From Bacteroidales bacterium (GTDB lineage Bacteria; Bacteroidota; Bacteroidia; Bacteroidales; UBA932): DNA of 64,000 bases. A program made the position numbers and the translations under genes. Of this stretch, positions 16,996 to 31,459 are shown piece by piece (position 1 is the first letter of the stretch; each line of letters opens with the position of its first letter). The notes beneath the pieces were generated by a model. The model saw nothing but the letters and a program-made list of their open reading frames with translations. It was not told the origin of the DNA and did not search any database. The DNA is taken from positions 186,001 through 250,000 of the forward strand of contig JAFZRV010000001.1 of assembly GCA_017619655.1 (NCBI GenBank), in the 5' to 3' direction.

Positions 16996-17871
16996 TTATG
17001 CGAGGCTGCCGCCCACGATGTCGAGCAGTTCGCTCGTAATGGCTTGCTGGCGGCGCTTGTTGTATTCGAGGGTGAGCTGGTCGAGGAGCTCGTCGGCATT
17101 GTCGCTGGCCAACTGCATGGCCACGGTGCGGGCGGCCTGCTCGGCTGCGAAGCTGTCCATCAGGACCGTATAGACCTTGAGCAGCAGCACTTTGGGAAGC
17201 AGGGCTTCCAGCACTTCCTTCCGGTCCGGCTCCACGATCAGGTCGTCGTCGCCCTGGTTCTCGGCGGCGGCAGGCAGTTCCAGCGGCAGGTATACCTCCC
17301 GCACCGGCGGTTGCGCCGCGTTGGACTTGTAGTGGTTGTAGAGCAGCATGATGCGGCCCACCTCGCCTTTTTCGAAGCTTTCGGTGAGCTCGCGCGCCAG
17401 TTCGGCGGCCGGCTCGTAGGCCGGCTTGTCGAGCAGGGACGAGGCGTCGCGGCGGATGCTGAAGCCGGTCTTGCGCGCGGCTTCGGCCACCTTGCGCCCC
17501 ACGGGATACAGGTCGATCTGTTCGCGCTGCAGGCCGGCATTCTCCAGGGCTTCCAGTTCGCCGAGGAGCGATTTGACGGCCGTGGCGTTGAATCCGCCGC
17601 AGAGCGAGCTGTTCGAGGAGAAGGCGACCACGGCCACGCGCTGGCTGCCGTTGTCCTGCAGCAGCGGGGTGTCCAGCGCCGCACGGACGTTGCGGTCAGC
17701 CAGGAGGTTCTGCAGGATGCCGTGCAGTTTCTCCTGATAGGGCAGCATGCCGGCGATGGCCTGCTGGGCCCGGTGGAGCTTGGCCGCCGCGACCATCTTC
17801 ATGGCTGAAGTGATCTGCAGGGTGCTCCTGACCGAAGCGATCCGTGTCTTTGTCTCCTTGAGCGATGCCAT
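16996..17871 (-). CDS. atpG: ATP synthase gamma subunit
   Basis: The 291-residue subunit starts with a family-typical MASLKETKTRIASVRSTLQITSAMKMVAAAKLHRAQ-like helix and ends with the conserved NKRRQQAITSELLDIVGG helix. Together these form the central stalk coiled coil that couples rotation to catalysis. It is the last gene of the atp operon, 9 bases after atpA. Confidence 0.97.
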   Translation of the reverse strand: MASLKETKTRIASVRSTLQITSAMKMVAAAKLHRAQQAIAGMLPYQEKLHGILQNLLADRNVRAALDTPLLQDNGSQRVAVVAFSSNSSLCGGFNATAVKSLLGELEALENAGLQREQIDLYPVGRKVAEAARKTGFSIRRDASSLLDKPAYEPAAELARELTESFEKGEVGRIMLLYNHYKSNAAQPPVREVYLPLELPAAAENQGDDDLIVEPDRKEVLEALLPKVLLLKVYTVLMDSFAAEQAARTVAMQLASDNADELLDQLTLEYNKRRQQAITSELLDIVGGSLA

Positions 17872-17880
17872 GGCTTCCTG

Positions 17881-19459
<1,579 letters not shown>

Positions 19460-19467
<8 letters not shown>

Positions 19468-19963
19468 TCTTGCGTGTTTTTCTGTTTTTTTCTTCCCATT
19501 CCTTGCGGATGGTCTGCAGTTGCGTGGCGATGGAGGCGTCCAGCCGCCGGTCTTCTATCTGGACGATGAAACCGCCGATGAGGTCGGGATTGACCTCGGT
19601 CCGGAAATCGACCTGGCTGAATCCCTGCGCCTTCATCAGTTCGGTGAGTTTCCCGACCAGTTCGGGATTCTCGGTGGCCGTCGTGAGCCGGGCGCGCGTG
19701 ATGCCCTTGGCCTTGCGATAGAGCACCCGGTAGTCGTGCAGGATCGCCGGCAGGTAGTCCACGCGCTTGTTGCGGACCACCAGGGCCAGGAAGCGCTGCA
19801 TCGGCTCGCAAAGCCGCTCGATGCAGCCGGGCACGTCTTCTTTCGACTGCAGGGCCTTTCTGAGGGCATCCGCATCGTCGAAGACGCGCTTTTCCGCCTT
19901 CTGCTCCGTGGCATAGAGCAGCAGGGCGTTGGCGTAGCGGCTGGCGATCAATCCGGCATCCAT
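19460..19963 (-). CDS. atpH: ATP synthase delta subunit
   Basis: This 167-residue protein has the OSCP/delta layout: an N-terminal helical domain starting with [13 protein letters not shown] and a C-terminal region with [21 protein letters not shown]. It links F1 to the peripheral stalk. It starts 11 bases after atpF and overlaps atpA. Confidence 0.95.
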
Positions 19964-19974
19964 GGGCGGGGGCT

Positions 19975-20484
19975 TCAGTTAACGGGGTTGCGGTTGGCGC
20001 GGGCCTCTTCGATCATCTTGTCGATGAGGGCGCTCTGTTTTTCAGCGGTGTCGAGATGTCCGCGGACGAGTTTCTCGGCCACTTCGATGGCCAGGCCGGT
20101 GACTTCGTCGGCGATCTGGCGGCGGGCGGTGTCCTGCTCGATGCGGATCTCCTCGCGCGCCTGTTCGATCATCGCGCTGGTCTGTGCCTTGGCCTGCTCC
20201 TTCGCCTCCTGAATCAGTTTTTCACCGGAAGCGGCCGCTTCGTTGAGGATGCGGGCCTGCTCCCTGCGGGCCTCTTCGATCATGCGCTTCTGCTCTTCGG
20301 CCATTTCCTTGAGCTGCCGGTCGGCTTCTTCCGCCTGGCGGAGCGAGGTCTCGATGCGGTCTGCCCGCTTGTTGACCATGCCCAGGATGACGGGAAAGCC
20401 GAATTTGGCCAGCACGAAGAAGACGATGCCGAAGATCAGCGTCATCCAGAAGAGGAGTCCGAAGTCAGGCGTGATCAGGGACAT
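19975..20484 (-). CDS. atpF: ATP synthase b subunit
   Basis: The 169-residue subunit has one N-terminal membrane helix (FWMTLIFGIVFFVLAKFGFPVI) and a long charged coiled coil rich in Glu, Lys, Arg and Ala, as expected for the peripheral stalk. It starts 3 bases after atpE. Confidence 0.96.
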   Translation of the reverse strand: MSLITPDFGLLFWMTLIFGIVFFVLAKFGFPVILGMVNKRADRIETSLRQAEEADRQLKEMAEEQKRMIEEARREQARILNEAAASGEKLIQEAKEQAKAQTSAMIEQAREEIRIEQDTARRQIADEVTGLAIEVAEKLVRGHLDTAEKQSALIDKMIEEARANRNPVN

Positions 20485-20487
20485 GGG

Positions 20488-21793
<1,306 letters not shown>

Positions 21794-21806
<13 letters not shown>

Positions 21807-22029
21807 ACGGTCACTACGTTGTCGCGGACTTCCACGAAGCCCGGCTGCGTTTCGATGCGGTGTTCTTCCTGGCCCTCGACGTAGCGGATGGTGCCCGCCG
21901 CGAGGGAGGAGATCAGCGGCGCGTGGTCCTGCAGCACCTCGAAACGGCCCATCGCGCCGGGCAGCTCGACGAGCGAGACCCGGGCGGAGAGCAGTTCCTT
22001 CTGCGGGGTTATGATCTTGAGCGTGAGCA

Positions 22030-22030
<1 letters not shown>
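21794..22030 (-). CDS. atpC: ATP synthase epsilon subunit (short form)
   Basis: At 78 residues this contains only the N-terminal beta-sandwich (LTLKIITPQKELLSARVSLVELPG... LISSLAAGTIRY) and lacks the C-terminal helical hairpin that inhibits the enzyme in E. coli. Short epsilon subunits are usual in Bacteroidetes. The start overlaps the atpD stop as TAATG. Confidence 0.94.
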
Positions 22031-23595
<1,565 letters not shown>

Positions 23596-23643
23596 CTAAC
23601 TTAGCAGCAGCAAACCTGCCTACAACAATAATACTCTATAATT

Positions 23644-24120
23644 ATGGCTAACTCTATTTTGGACACCATCGCCCGGGAAATCAAGTCCCAGGCGGGTGCC
23701 TTGGAAATCCCTGCACAGGCAAAAAACACCGTACTCAACGGACTGTCCGATTCCATCCTCGGAAGCCTGACCCAGACCATCACGAAAGTGGGTGGCGTGG
23801 AGCAGGTCAAAGCGCTCCTCACCGGCAATACCACGGCGGATAAAAGTCCGATCACCGCGCTGGCCGGCAGCCTGTTCACCAACAATGTCCTCAAGAACCT
23901 CAAGCTCGGCAACCTGCTCAACGGACAGCTGGCCGCGCTGATCCCCGCCGTCATGGGCAAGCTTTCCGGCATCCTGAAAGACCAGGACGGCGACGGTGAC
24001 GTCGATTTCCAGGACATCCTCCTCACCCTCAAGGGCGCCGGCGCCACCAAGACTCAGTCCCAGATAGGCGGCGGTCTGCTCGGCGGCATCCTCGGCAAGG
24101 TGCTCGGCGGAACCCGATAA
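23644..24120 (+). CDS. Small Gly-rich protein with Asp-rich loop (hypothetical)
   Basis: I do not recognise this 158-residue protein with certainty. It has no signal peptide. The N-terminal two thirds is helical, with many small residues. A calcium-loop-like DQDGDGDVDFQD lies at residues 113-124, similar to EF-hand or dockerin loops. The tail is Gly/Leu-rich (GGGLLGGILGKVLGG), somewhat like DUF937 proteins. It is divergent from atpD, and a sugar transporter gene begins 33 bases after it. Coding is supported by the coherent composition and position. Confidence 0.7.
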   Translation: MANSILDTIAREIKSQAGALEIPAQAKNTVLNGLSDSILGSLTQTITKVGGVEQVKALLTGNTTADKSPITALAGSLFTNNVLKNLKLGNLLNGQLAALIPAVMGKLSGILKDQDGDGDVDFQDILLTLKGAGATKTQSQIGGGLLGGILGKVLGGTR

Positions 24121-24153
24121 ACCGTTTCCTGACAATTAATCAAACTTCAAAAT

Positions 24154-25425
24154 ATGGCTACAACCCCAACGAAACAGCAGAACTTCACGATTCCTATCAT
24201 CGTGATGTTCGCCCTCTTCTTCATGATCGCCTTCGTCACCAACCTCGCCGGTTCCATGGGCGTGGTCGTGACGAACCAGTTCGGCGCCAGCAAGGCCCTC
24301 AGCCAGCTCGGTACCCTCGCCAACTTCATCGCCTATGCCTGCATGGGCATTCCCGCCGGTATCATCCTGCGCCGCAAGGGCTATAAGTTTACCGCACTCC
24401 TGGCCGTCATCATCGGCTTCGTCGGCGTGGGCATCCAGTTCCTCTCCGGCTATGCCGAGAGCTTCTTCGTGTATGTGCTCGGCGCCTTCGTGGCCGGCTT
24501 CTCCATGTGTATGCTCAACATCGTGGTCAACCCGATGCTGAACACCCTGGGCGGCGGCGGCAACCGCGGCAACCAGCTCATCCAGTGGGGCGGCTCCTGC
24601 AACTCCATCGGCGGTACCCTCGCTCCGGTCCTCGTCGGCTGGCTCGTGGGCGGTTCCATCGAGAACGCCACCGTGGCCAAGGCGGCTCCCGTGATGGTCA
24701 TCGCCATGGTCATCTTCGCCATCGCGTTCATCGTGATCCTGCTCACCAAGATCCCTGAACCGCACATGGAAACCCCCGCGGAGAAAGCGGCCCGCCTGGC
24801 CGGCAACCTGAAGAAAGACAAGTACAGCCCGCTGAGCTTCCGTCACTTCGTGCTCGGCGCCGTCGCCATCTTCTTCTATGTGGGCATCGAGGTCAGTATC
24901 CCGAATACGGCGAACATCCACTTCTCCGCCCTGCCCAGCGTGGGTCCGGCCATCGCCGGCACCTTCATCGGCGCCTACTGGTTCTGCATGCTGATCGGCC
25001 GTCTGGTCGGCGGCGTCATCGGCGGCAAGGTCTCCAGCAAGAAGATGCTGCTCTTCACCTCCGCGGTAGCCATCCTGTTCATCCTGCTGGCCATGTTCAT
25101 CCCCGAATCGGCCACCATCACCATCGGCAAGTACACCGTGCCGTGGAGCCTGGGCTTCCTGACCCTCTGCGGTCTCTGCACCTCCATCATGTGGGGCTGC
25201 ATCTTCAACCTCTCGGCGGAAGGCCTCGGTAAATATACGGCGGCCGCCTCCGGCATCTTCATGACGCTGGTCTGTGGTGGCGGCATCATCCCGTTCGTCC
25301 AGAACGCCATCGCCGACAAGGTGGGCTCCATCCAGAGCTACTGGCTCCTCGTCGTCTGCCTGGCTTACCTGATCTTCTATGCCGTCTCCGGCTCCAAGAA
25401 CGTGAACAAGAACATCCCCGTGTAA
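24154..25425 (+). CDS. FHS-family sugar:H+ symporter (MFS)
   Basis: This 423-residue protein has about 12 membrane helices and resembles the FucP/GluP group of MFS transporters (TNLAGSMGVVVTNQFGASKA in helix 1; VNPMLNTLGGGGNRGNQLIQ; IGAYWFCMLIGRLVGG). The NPMLN and Gln-rich segments are typical of fucose/glucose/galactose symporters. It is followed after 10 bases by a ROK kinase gene, which supports hexose uptake and phosphorylation as a unit. The exact sugar is not readable. Confidence 0.88.
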   Translation: MATTPTKQQNFTIPIIVMFALFFMIAFVTNLAGSMGVVVTNQFGASKALSQLGTLANFIAYACMGIPAGIILRRKGYKFTALLAVIIGFVGVGIQFLSGYAESFFVYVLGAFVAGFSMCMLNIVVNPMLNTLGGGGNRGNQLIQWGGSCNSIGGTLAPVLVGWLVGGSIENATVAKAAPVMVIAMVIFAIAFIVILLTKIPEPHMETPAEKAARLAGNLKKDKYSPLSFRHFVLGAVAIFFYVGIEVSIPNTANIHFSALPSVGPAIAGTFIGAYWFCMLIGRLVGGVIGGKVSSKKMLLFTSAVAILFILLAMFIPESATITIGKYTVPWSLGFLTLCGLCTSIMWGCIFNLSAEGLGKYTAAASGIFMTLVCGGGIIPFVQNAIADKVGSIQSYWLLVVCLAYLIFYAVSGSKNVNKNIPV

Positions 25426-25435
25426 AAGACAAGCC

Positions 25436-26404
25436 ATGGACAAAGAACTTGTAATGGGTATCGACGTCGGCGGACAGAGCACCAAGCTCGGCGTCGTCAA
25501 CGCAGAGGGTGAGATCATCGCCCAGACTGTCATTTCCTCGCTGCAGGAAGAACTCATCGACTACATCAACGAACTGACCAAGGCCATCAAGGGCCTGATC
25601 GCCGAGACCGTCCGGGAGGGAAAGGTCAAAGGCATCGGTATCGGCGCCCCGAACGGCAACTACTACAAAGGCACGGTGGAATATGCCCCGAACCTGAAGT
25701 GGAGCTATGACGCCGAGGGCAAGCCCACGGTCGTCGACCTGGCCGCCCTGGTCAAGAGCTTCACCAGCCTGCCGGTGACCGTCACCAACGACGCGAACGC
25801 GGCCGCCATGGGCGAAATGGCCTACGGCGTGGCGCGCGGCATGAAGAACTTCATCATGATCACCCTCGGCACCGGTGTCGGCAGCGGCATCGTGGTCAAC
25901 GGGGAAGTGGTCTACGGCCACGACGGCTTCGCCGGCGAGCTGGGCCATACCATCGCCATCCGCAACGGCCGCCAGTGCAACTGCGGCCTGAAGGGCTGCC
26001 TCGAGACCTACTGCAGCGCCATGGGCGTCCGCCGCACCGCGCAGGAACAGCTCGCGAAGCACCCCGACGTGAAGAGCCCGCTCCGCAGCATCGATCCGGA
26101 GAAGATCAGTTCGAAAGACGTGTTCGACGCCGCCGAAACGGGCGACAAGATCGCGCTCGAGATCTTCAAGACGACCGGTGAAATCCTCGGCCGCTCGCTG
26201 GCCGACTTCGTCAAGTTCAGCGCACCCGAGGCCATCGTGCTCTTCGGCGGCCTGGCCAAGGCCAAGAAGTACTTCCACGACGACCTGGTGGCTGCCATGG
26301 AAGAAAACCAGCTCCAGATCTGGAAGGGCCGCATCAAGGTGCTGTATTCCTCGCTCAAGGATTCCGACGCCGCCATCCTCGGCGCCAGCGCCCTGGCCTG
26401 GTAG
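25436..26404 (+). CDS. ROK family sugar kinase (probable glucokinase)
   Basis: This 322-residue protein has the ASKHA phosphate loop GIDVGGQSTKLGVV, the catalytic Asp in VTNDANAAAMGE, the GTGVGSGIV adenosine loop, and the ROK zinc motif (GHTIAIRNGRQCNCGLKGCLE, split here by meaning: GH...CNCG..GC). It lies directly behind the FHS transporter. Glucose is the most likely substrate but other hexoses are possible. Confidence 0.9.
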   Translation: MDKELVMGIDVGGQSTKLGVVNAEGEIIAQTVISSLQEELIDYINELTKAIKGLIAETVREGKVKGIGIGAPNGNYYKGTVEYAPNLKWSYDAEGKPTVVDLAALVKSFTSLPVTVTNDANAAAMGEMAYGVARGMKNFIMITLGTGVGSGIVVNGEVVYGHDGFAGELGHTIAIRNGRQCNCGLKGCLETYCSAMGVRRTAQEQLAKHPDVKSPLRSIDPEKISSKDVFDAAETGDKIALEIFKTTGEILGRSLADFVKFSAPEAIVLFGGLAKAKKYFHDDLVAAMEENQLQIWKGRIKVLYSSLKDSDAAILGASALAW

Positions 26405-26424
26405 CTTCCGGATAGATCTTTGAC

Positions 26425-28869
26425 ATGACTTTTCAACGCTTTCTCCGGCAATACGGGGCTTACCTCGTGGCGGCGGTCCTCTTTGTCGGGGCCTCCGTCG
26501 TTCTCTGCTATCCCGCACTGCAAGGCAAGGTCCTCTATGCCTCGGACAACGTCAATGCCCGGTGTGCGGCCAGCGAGGCCTACAATTACCACCAGGAGAC
26601 GGGGAAAGTGACCTGGTGGACGGACAACATGTTTTCAGGCATGCCCGTCTACCAGGTGAAGTCAGGTCAATACAAGGCCGACCGTTGGCTGGCGCCGGTA
26701 AAAACCCTGCAGCAGGTGGGGCGGCGCACACCGGCCGGTTTTTTCATTCTCTACTTCTTCTGCTTTTTCCTGCTGCTTCGTTCGTTCGGGACGGACAAGT
26801 GGCTGAGCATCGCGGGAGCTTTCGCCCTCACGCTGTCTTCCTATTTCGTGATCATCGTCGGGGCCGGGCATAACACCAAGGCCACGACGATCGCCCTGAT
26901 GAGCGTGGTCCTGGCGGGATTCTGGCTGCTTTTCCGCAAGCGATACGGGCTCGGTGCCGTGGCGTGCCTCGTCTTCACCGCCGCCGGCATCACCTCGCAC
27001 CCCCAGATGTCCTACTACATCATCCTGCTGATCGGCGTCCTCTGGATCGCCCAGCTGGTGGTGCATATCCGCCGGAAACGGATCCGGGATTTCGTGCTCG
27101 CGACGGCGGTCTTCACCGCCTGCGTGGGCGTGGGAACCCTGGCGAACGCGTCGAGCGTCTTCGCCAACATGGAGTTCGTGGAAGAAACCAACCGCGGCTC
27201 CCATTCCGATGTGGAGACCACTACGTTCCTCACCAACTTCAACTACGGTCCGCTGGAGTCCTTCTCCCTGCTCATCCCCGGCGTGGTGGGCGGCCGGTCC
27301 CATGTCGTGGTGGATGCGCATTCCCGTTTCTATAAGACCTTGGTCGCCGACGGCCTGTCCGCGAAAAATGCGCGCCAGCTCTCCGAAGACGTGCCCCTGT
27401 ACTGGGGCAACCAGACCTTTACCGAAGGAAACGTCTATGTGGGCGCGCTGGTCTGTTTCCTCTTCCTGCTGGGCCTGCTGCTGGTGAGGGGGCCTGCCAA
27501 ATGGGGCCTGCTGGTGGCGACGGTGTTTTCCCTGCTGCTGGCGCTGGGCGAGTATTTCATGCCGCTCTCGCGTTTCTTCTTCGTCTATTTCCCGTTCTAC
27601 TCCAAGTTCCGGGCGGTCGCTTCCATTCTGATCGTGGCGGAGATCGCCATTCCGCTGCTCGGGTTTATGGGCGTGCAGCGCCTGCTGGACGGTGGTGTGG
27701 AGAAGGCCAAGGCCCTGCGGGCCATTTTGATTTCCGCCGGCATCACGGCGGGGGTCTGCCTGCTATTCGCCGTCCTGGGCCCTTCGCTGCTTTCTTTCGT
27801 GTCTGAGCGCGATGCCAGCTGGGATGCCTCGGAATACGAATGGATGTATCGGGCGGTGATCGCGCAGCGCAAGTGGATCCTGGTGCACGACAGCGTCCGT
27901 TCGGCCGCGTTCATCCTGGCGGGCGCCGCGGTTCTCTTCTTTTTCGTGAAAGGGAAGCTGAAGCGGGGCCTGATGATCGCGTGCCTGGGCCTGCTGGTCG
28001 TGCTGGACATGTGGCCGATCGACCGGCGCTATTTCAATGAGAGCAATTTCGTGACCTACAGCAGCAACGACGAGGCTTATCAGGAACAGCCCTGGGAAAG
28101 CGCCATCCTGCAGGAACCCGGCTTCTTCCGCGTGCTGAACCTTTCCACCGGACAGGCCTACACGGAAGCCCGCACGTCCCTGCGGCTTCACTCCGTCGGC
28201 GGCTACAGCGCCGCCAAGCTCCGCCGCTACCAGGACCTGATCGATGCGCACCTGCTGAAGGGGCATGTTTCGGTGGTCAACCTGCTCAATGCGCGCTACC
28301 TCGTAATGAACGACGAGAACGGGACGCCGCAGCCGCAACTGAATTCCGATGCGCTGGGCAATGCCTGGTTCGTCGACGAGATCAAGGCGATGCCCGACGA
28401 GGAAACGGAGCTGCTCGTCCTGAACGCGTACGACCTGCAGACGCAGGCGCTGGTCAGCGCCGAATCGGCCCGCTTCGCGACCACGAGCGCGGCGACGGTC
28501 TTCCGTACGCCGGACCCTGAGCGAAGCGTCCAGCTGGTCGACCATGCGCCGAATATGCGGGAATACAGCTTCTCTTCCCACAATCCGGAGTTTGTCGTCT
28601 TTTCGGAAATCTACTACCCGTATGGCTGGAAAGTGTTCATCGACGGAAAGGACGCCGAGTATTTCCGCGCGGATTATGCGCTCCGGGCCATGTTCGTGCC
28701 GGCCGGCAGCCACAGCATCCGCTTCGTCTTCGATCCGGACAGCGTGAAGAAGGGCGACCGCATGGCCATCTGCTTCATTATCCTCCTCTATCTGTCCGTG
28801 GCTGCGATCGCCGTCACAGCCGTCGTGCGGCGGATTATTTCAGATTCTGGGTCAGCTTGTAAAGCTTGA
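26425..28869 (+). CDS. YfhO family membrane protein
   Basis: The 814-residue product has about 12 hydrophobic helices in residues 1-520 and a soluble C-terminal domain, the YfhO layout. Early motifs such as [17 protein letters not shown] and [10 protein letters not shown] are typical of the Bacteroidetes group. YfhO proteins are GT-C-like and are linked to glycosylation of cell-wall or surface polymers in Gram-positives; here the substrate is unknown. The last 35 bases overlap the end of the convergent hydrogenase gene. Confidence 0.88.
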   Translation: MTFQRFLRQYGAYLVAAVLFVGASVVLCYPALQGKVLYASDNVNARCAASEAYNYHQETGKVTWWTDNMFSGMPVYQVKSGQYKADRWLAPVKTLQQVGRRTPAGFFILYFFCFFLLLRSFGTDKWLSIAGAFALTLSSYFVIIVGAGHNTKATTIALMSVVLAGFWLLFRKRYGLGAVACLVFTAAGITSHPQMSYYIILLIGVLWIAQLVVHIRRKRIRDFVLATAVFTACVGVGTLANASSVFANMEFVEETNRGSHSDVETTTFLTNFNYGPLESFSLLIPGVVGGRSHVVVDAHSRFYKTLVADGLSAKNARQLSEDVPLYWGNQTFTEGNVYVGALVCFLFLLGLLLVRGPAKWGLLVATVFSLLLALGEYFMPLSRFFFVYFPFYSKFRAVASILIVAEIAIPLLGFMGVQRLLDGGVEKAKALRAILISAGITAGVCLLFAVLGPSLLSFVSERDASWDASEYEWMYRAVIAQRKWILVHDSVRSAAFILAGAAVLFFFVKGKLKRGLMIACLGLLVVLDMWPIDRRYFNESNFVTYSSNDEAYQEQPWESAILQEPGFFRVLNLSTGQAYTEARTSLRLHSVGGYSAAKLRRYQDLIDAHLLKGHVSVVNLLNARYLVMNDENGTPQPQLNSDALGNAWFVDEIKAMPDEETELLVLNAYDLQTQALVSAESARFATTSAATVFRTPDPERSVQLVDHAPNMREYSFSSHNPEFVVFSEIYYPYGWKVFIDGKDAEYFRADYALRAMFVPAGSHSIRFVFDPDSVKKGDRMAICFIILLYLSVAAIAVTAVVRRIISDSGSACKA

Positions 28870-30280
28870 CGGAGTTCTCGATAGTTTTCTCCTTGGCCTC
28901 GTTGCCATAGCCTTCGACATCGGCGATGTTCTTCGGGCTGTGTGTCAGGCAGAGCGCGCCGTTGATGCAGCCGCCGTCGCAGGCCATGCCTTCGAAGAAG
29001 TTGGCCGTGGCCTTGCCCAGCTTGAGTCGCAGCAGGTTGGCCCGGCACTCGTCGATGCCGCTCATCACGACCGGCTCGACGCCTTCCACGCCATAGGAAG
29101 CGGCCACGTCGGCCACGCCGCGGGCCACGCCGCCCGACTTGGCGAAGATTCGTCCGTAGAACGAGGCGTTGTCCAGGCTGCTGTCTTCCAGGGCCGTCGT
29201 GTCGATGTCCAGCGCATCGAAGAAGGCCTGCAGCTCTTCGAACGAAAGGACGCTGTCGATGGCGCCGCCGGTCTTGGGCAGGCGGTATTCCATCTTCTTG
29301 GAACTGCAGGGGCCGATGAAGACCACCTTGGCCGTCGGGTCCGAATGCTTGATGAGCCGGGCCGCTTCCACCATCGGCGAGACGGAGGAAGAGACGTATT
29401 TCGTCAGTTCCGGGAAGTTCTTTTCGAGGAACGCTACGAACGAAGGACAGCAGGAAGTCGTCAGCAGGCGTTTCTCCTTCCATTCGTTCACCTCGTGGTA
29501 GAGCGTGATGTCGGCGCCGAGGGCTGCTTCGACCACCTGGTGGAAGCCGATCTTCTTGATGGCGGTCACCACCTGCGACACGCGGCCGAAATGGAACTGG
29601 CTCACGATGGCAGGAGCGATGACGGCATAGACCCGGTAGTTCTTTCCGCCTTCGGAACCCTTGAGCATGTCGATGATGTCGGTGACGAACGACTTGTCGG
29701 TGATGGCGCCGAAGGGGCAACGGTACACGCAGGCGCCGCAGGCGATGCACTTCTCATAGTCGATCATGGCCTTGCGGTCGGCATCCATCGAGATGGCTTT
29801 CACCTTGCAGCTCTTGATGCAGGGGCGGTGGCGCGTGATGATGGCCTCGTAGGGGCAGACCTGGCTGCATTTGCCGCATTCGATGCATTTGTCCTTGTCG
29901 ATGACGGCGTGCTTGTCGACGATCGAGATGGCGTCGCGGGGGCAGGCGTCCTTGCAGGCGTGCATCAGGCAGCCGCGGCAGGCGGACGTGACCAGCATGC
30001 CGTCGATCGGGCATTCGTCGCAGGCGATGTCGATGACGGCGATCGGGTTGATGTTCGTCCGGTCGCCGCCCATCGCCATCCAGACGCGCTCTTCGGAGAT
30101 CGCACGCTCCTTATAGATGCAGCAATGCATGCTTTCCTTGTTGCCGGCGGCGATGTCCTTGGCAATGTCGATGCGGGCGGATTCGAGGTCTCCGGCGAAA
30201 GCGTGCTTGATGACTTCCTTGAGTACCTTGTACTTGACGAGTTGGACGTTGGTATCGAATATCTTGTTGGTAACGCTCAT
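28835..30280 (-). CDS. [FeFe] hydrogenase, group B type
   Basis: The 481-residue protein has ferredoxin-like Cys clusters ([12 protein letters not shown] at 132-142, [12 protein letters not shown] at 178-189, plus further Cys at 101-113) and an H-cluster domain. The three H-cluster motifs are TSCCPSF (275-281), FIGPCSSKK (321-329) and EGMACDGGC (430-438). The L2 motif GPC instead of MPC and the lack of GGGQP after L3 fit group B rather than group A enzymes. All four H-cluster cysteines are present (277 or 278, 325, 434, 438), so catalysis is possible. It is the last gene of the sensor/phosphatase operon. Maturases HydEFG are not in the window. Confidence 0.9.
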   Translation of the reverse strand: MSVTNKIFDTNVQLVKYKVLKEVIKHAFAGDLESARIDIAKDIAAGNKESMHCCIYKERAISEERVWMAMGGDRTNINPIAVIDIACDECPIDGMLVTSACRGCLMHACKDACPRDAISIVDKHAVIDKDKCIECGKCSQVCPYEAIITRHRPCIKSCKVKAISMDADRKAMIDYEKCIACGACVYRCPFGAITDKSFVTDIIDMLKGSEGGKNYRVYAVIAPAIVSQFHFGRVSQVVTAIKKIGFHQVVEAALGADITLYHEVNEWKEKRLLTTSCCPSFVAFLEKNFPELTKYVSSSVSPMVEAARLIKHSDPTAKVVFIGPCSSKKMEYRLPKTGGAIDSVLSFEELQAFFDALDIDTTALEDSSLDNASFYGRIFAKSGGVARGVADVAASYGVEGVEPVVMSGIDECRANLLRLKLGKATANFFEGMACDGGCINGALCLTHSPKNIADVEGYGNEAKEKTIENSVKLYKLTQNLK

Positions 30281-30298
30281 GAGAGAGGTGGTTTTCGG

Positions 30299-31459
30299 TT
30301 AGTCGTAGTATAGGGTCACTTTTTTGCCCATGGCACGCAGGTTGGCCGCCAGGTGCTCCACGAGCTTGAGCTTCATCGTGGTGTCGATCTCGAGGCCCTG
30401 GTGGGCCTTGTTGACGCTCTGCCCGATGAAGAACTGGATGCTGGTCGCCTCCTCGAAGAGGATGTTGGCCAGCTGGGACGCGCCGTCCTTCCGGGGGAAG
30501 GTCTTGGCGCTCAGGTCGCTGATGGACAGGTAGCGGTCCGACAGCTCCAGCAGGCGCCGCATCGTCAGCACGCCTTCCGTGGCCAGGTCGATGCCTTCGA
30601 TGAAGCCGATGGGCGGGACGTCCTTGTCCGGGAAGTCGAAGCTGGTTTCCAGCGTCTTGCCGAGGTGCCGCGCAACGATCTGGGCGGTGGTGCCGCCGCA
30701 GACCACTTTCTTGCCGTCCCCCTCCAGGAAGCTGGATACGTAGAAGTCGTCGCTTTCCCGGTCGACCGGCGGGCCGACCATGATGTTGACATGCAGGGGC
30801 TCGCGGATACGGATGGCGGCGACGGTCGTGTCGTCGCCGGGCTTGTCGAGATACAGGTCGTTGCAGGCGGAGGCCAGCATGCAGGCGACGGCCCGGGCGG
30901 ACATCTCGGGCCGGATGGTCCGTTCGAGGTGCTCCATGATCTGGGGACGCGTCCAGCCAAAGTTGAGGATCTTGCCCACGCCGGCATGGACGGTGCCGTC
31001 GCTCATGACGATCACCAGGTCGTTTTTCTGGAGCTGCAGGGTGCTCTTGTAGACTTTTTTCCCGCGGATGATCATCTCGTCGCGCGCGAAATCCAGGCAG
31101 TGGCCGTCGTGGTACCAGATGGCCTGCGGATTGTCGAACTCGAAGAGGCAGCCCTCGCCTTGCCGGTTGACGTGGATGACCGAGAAGGTGGAGTAGGCGA
31201 GCCGGCGCACCTTGCAGACCGGCAGGGTCTGGATGATGGTCTCGATGCAGTCGATGATGTCGATGTCGTTGGCGATCATCTTGCAGAGGAGCTTGGCCGT
31301 CAGCGTGGAGAGGATGCTGGCCTTCACGCCGCTGCCCAGCCCGTCGGCCAGGACGAGCGTCGTCCAGTCATCATTCTGGCACAGCTCCACCTGGTCGCCG
31401 CACAGCTCCTCGCCGTATTTGTTGAGGGAAGAGCAACCGTATTCGAGACAGAGGTCCAT
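30299..31459 (-). CDS. SpoIIE-type PP2C phosphatase with novel C-terminal region
   Basis: With the start at 31459 (MDLCLEYGCSSLNKYGEE) the product is 386 residues and its ATG overlaps the stop of the PAS-hydrogenase gene. Residues 1-230 form a PP2C/SpoIIE domain with the metal Asp residues in VLADGLGSG, VIVMSDGTVHAG and PGDDTTV. The remaining 150 residues match no family I can name. SpoIIE-type phosphatases act on anti-sigma antagonists or similar phosphoproteins; no such partner is encoded nearby. Context points to signalling downstream of the hydrogenase-like sensor. Confidence 0.85.
   Translation of the reverse strand: MDLCLEYGCSSLNKYGEELCGDQVELCQNDDWTTLVLADGLGSGVKASILSTLTAKLLCKMIANDIDIIDCIETIIQTLPVCKVRRLAYSTFSVIHVNRQGEGCLFEFDNPQAIWYHDGHCLDFARDEMIIRGKKVYKSTLQLQKNDLVIVMSDGTVHAGVGKILNFGWTRPQIMEHLERTIRPEMSARAVACMLASACNDLYLDKPGDDTTVAAIRIREPLHVNIMVGPPVDRESDDFYVSSFLEGDGKKVVCGGTTAQIVARHLGKTLETSFDFPDKDVPPIGFIEGIDLATEGVLTMRRLLELSDRYLSISDLSAKTFPRKDGASQLANILFEEATSIQFFIGQSVNKAHQGLEIDTTMKLKLVEHLAANLRAMGKKVTLYYD

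Noticed and set aside
14371-17808. Open frame of over 1,100 codons on the plus strand opposite M28, TlpA-like and atpG
   Set aside because: It is the antisense of three well-supported genes, with low-complexity Val/Glu/Gly/His composition and no recognisable domain.
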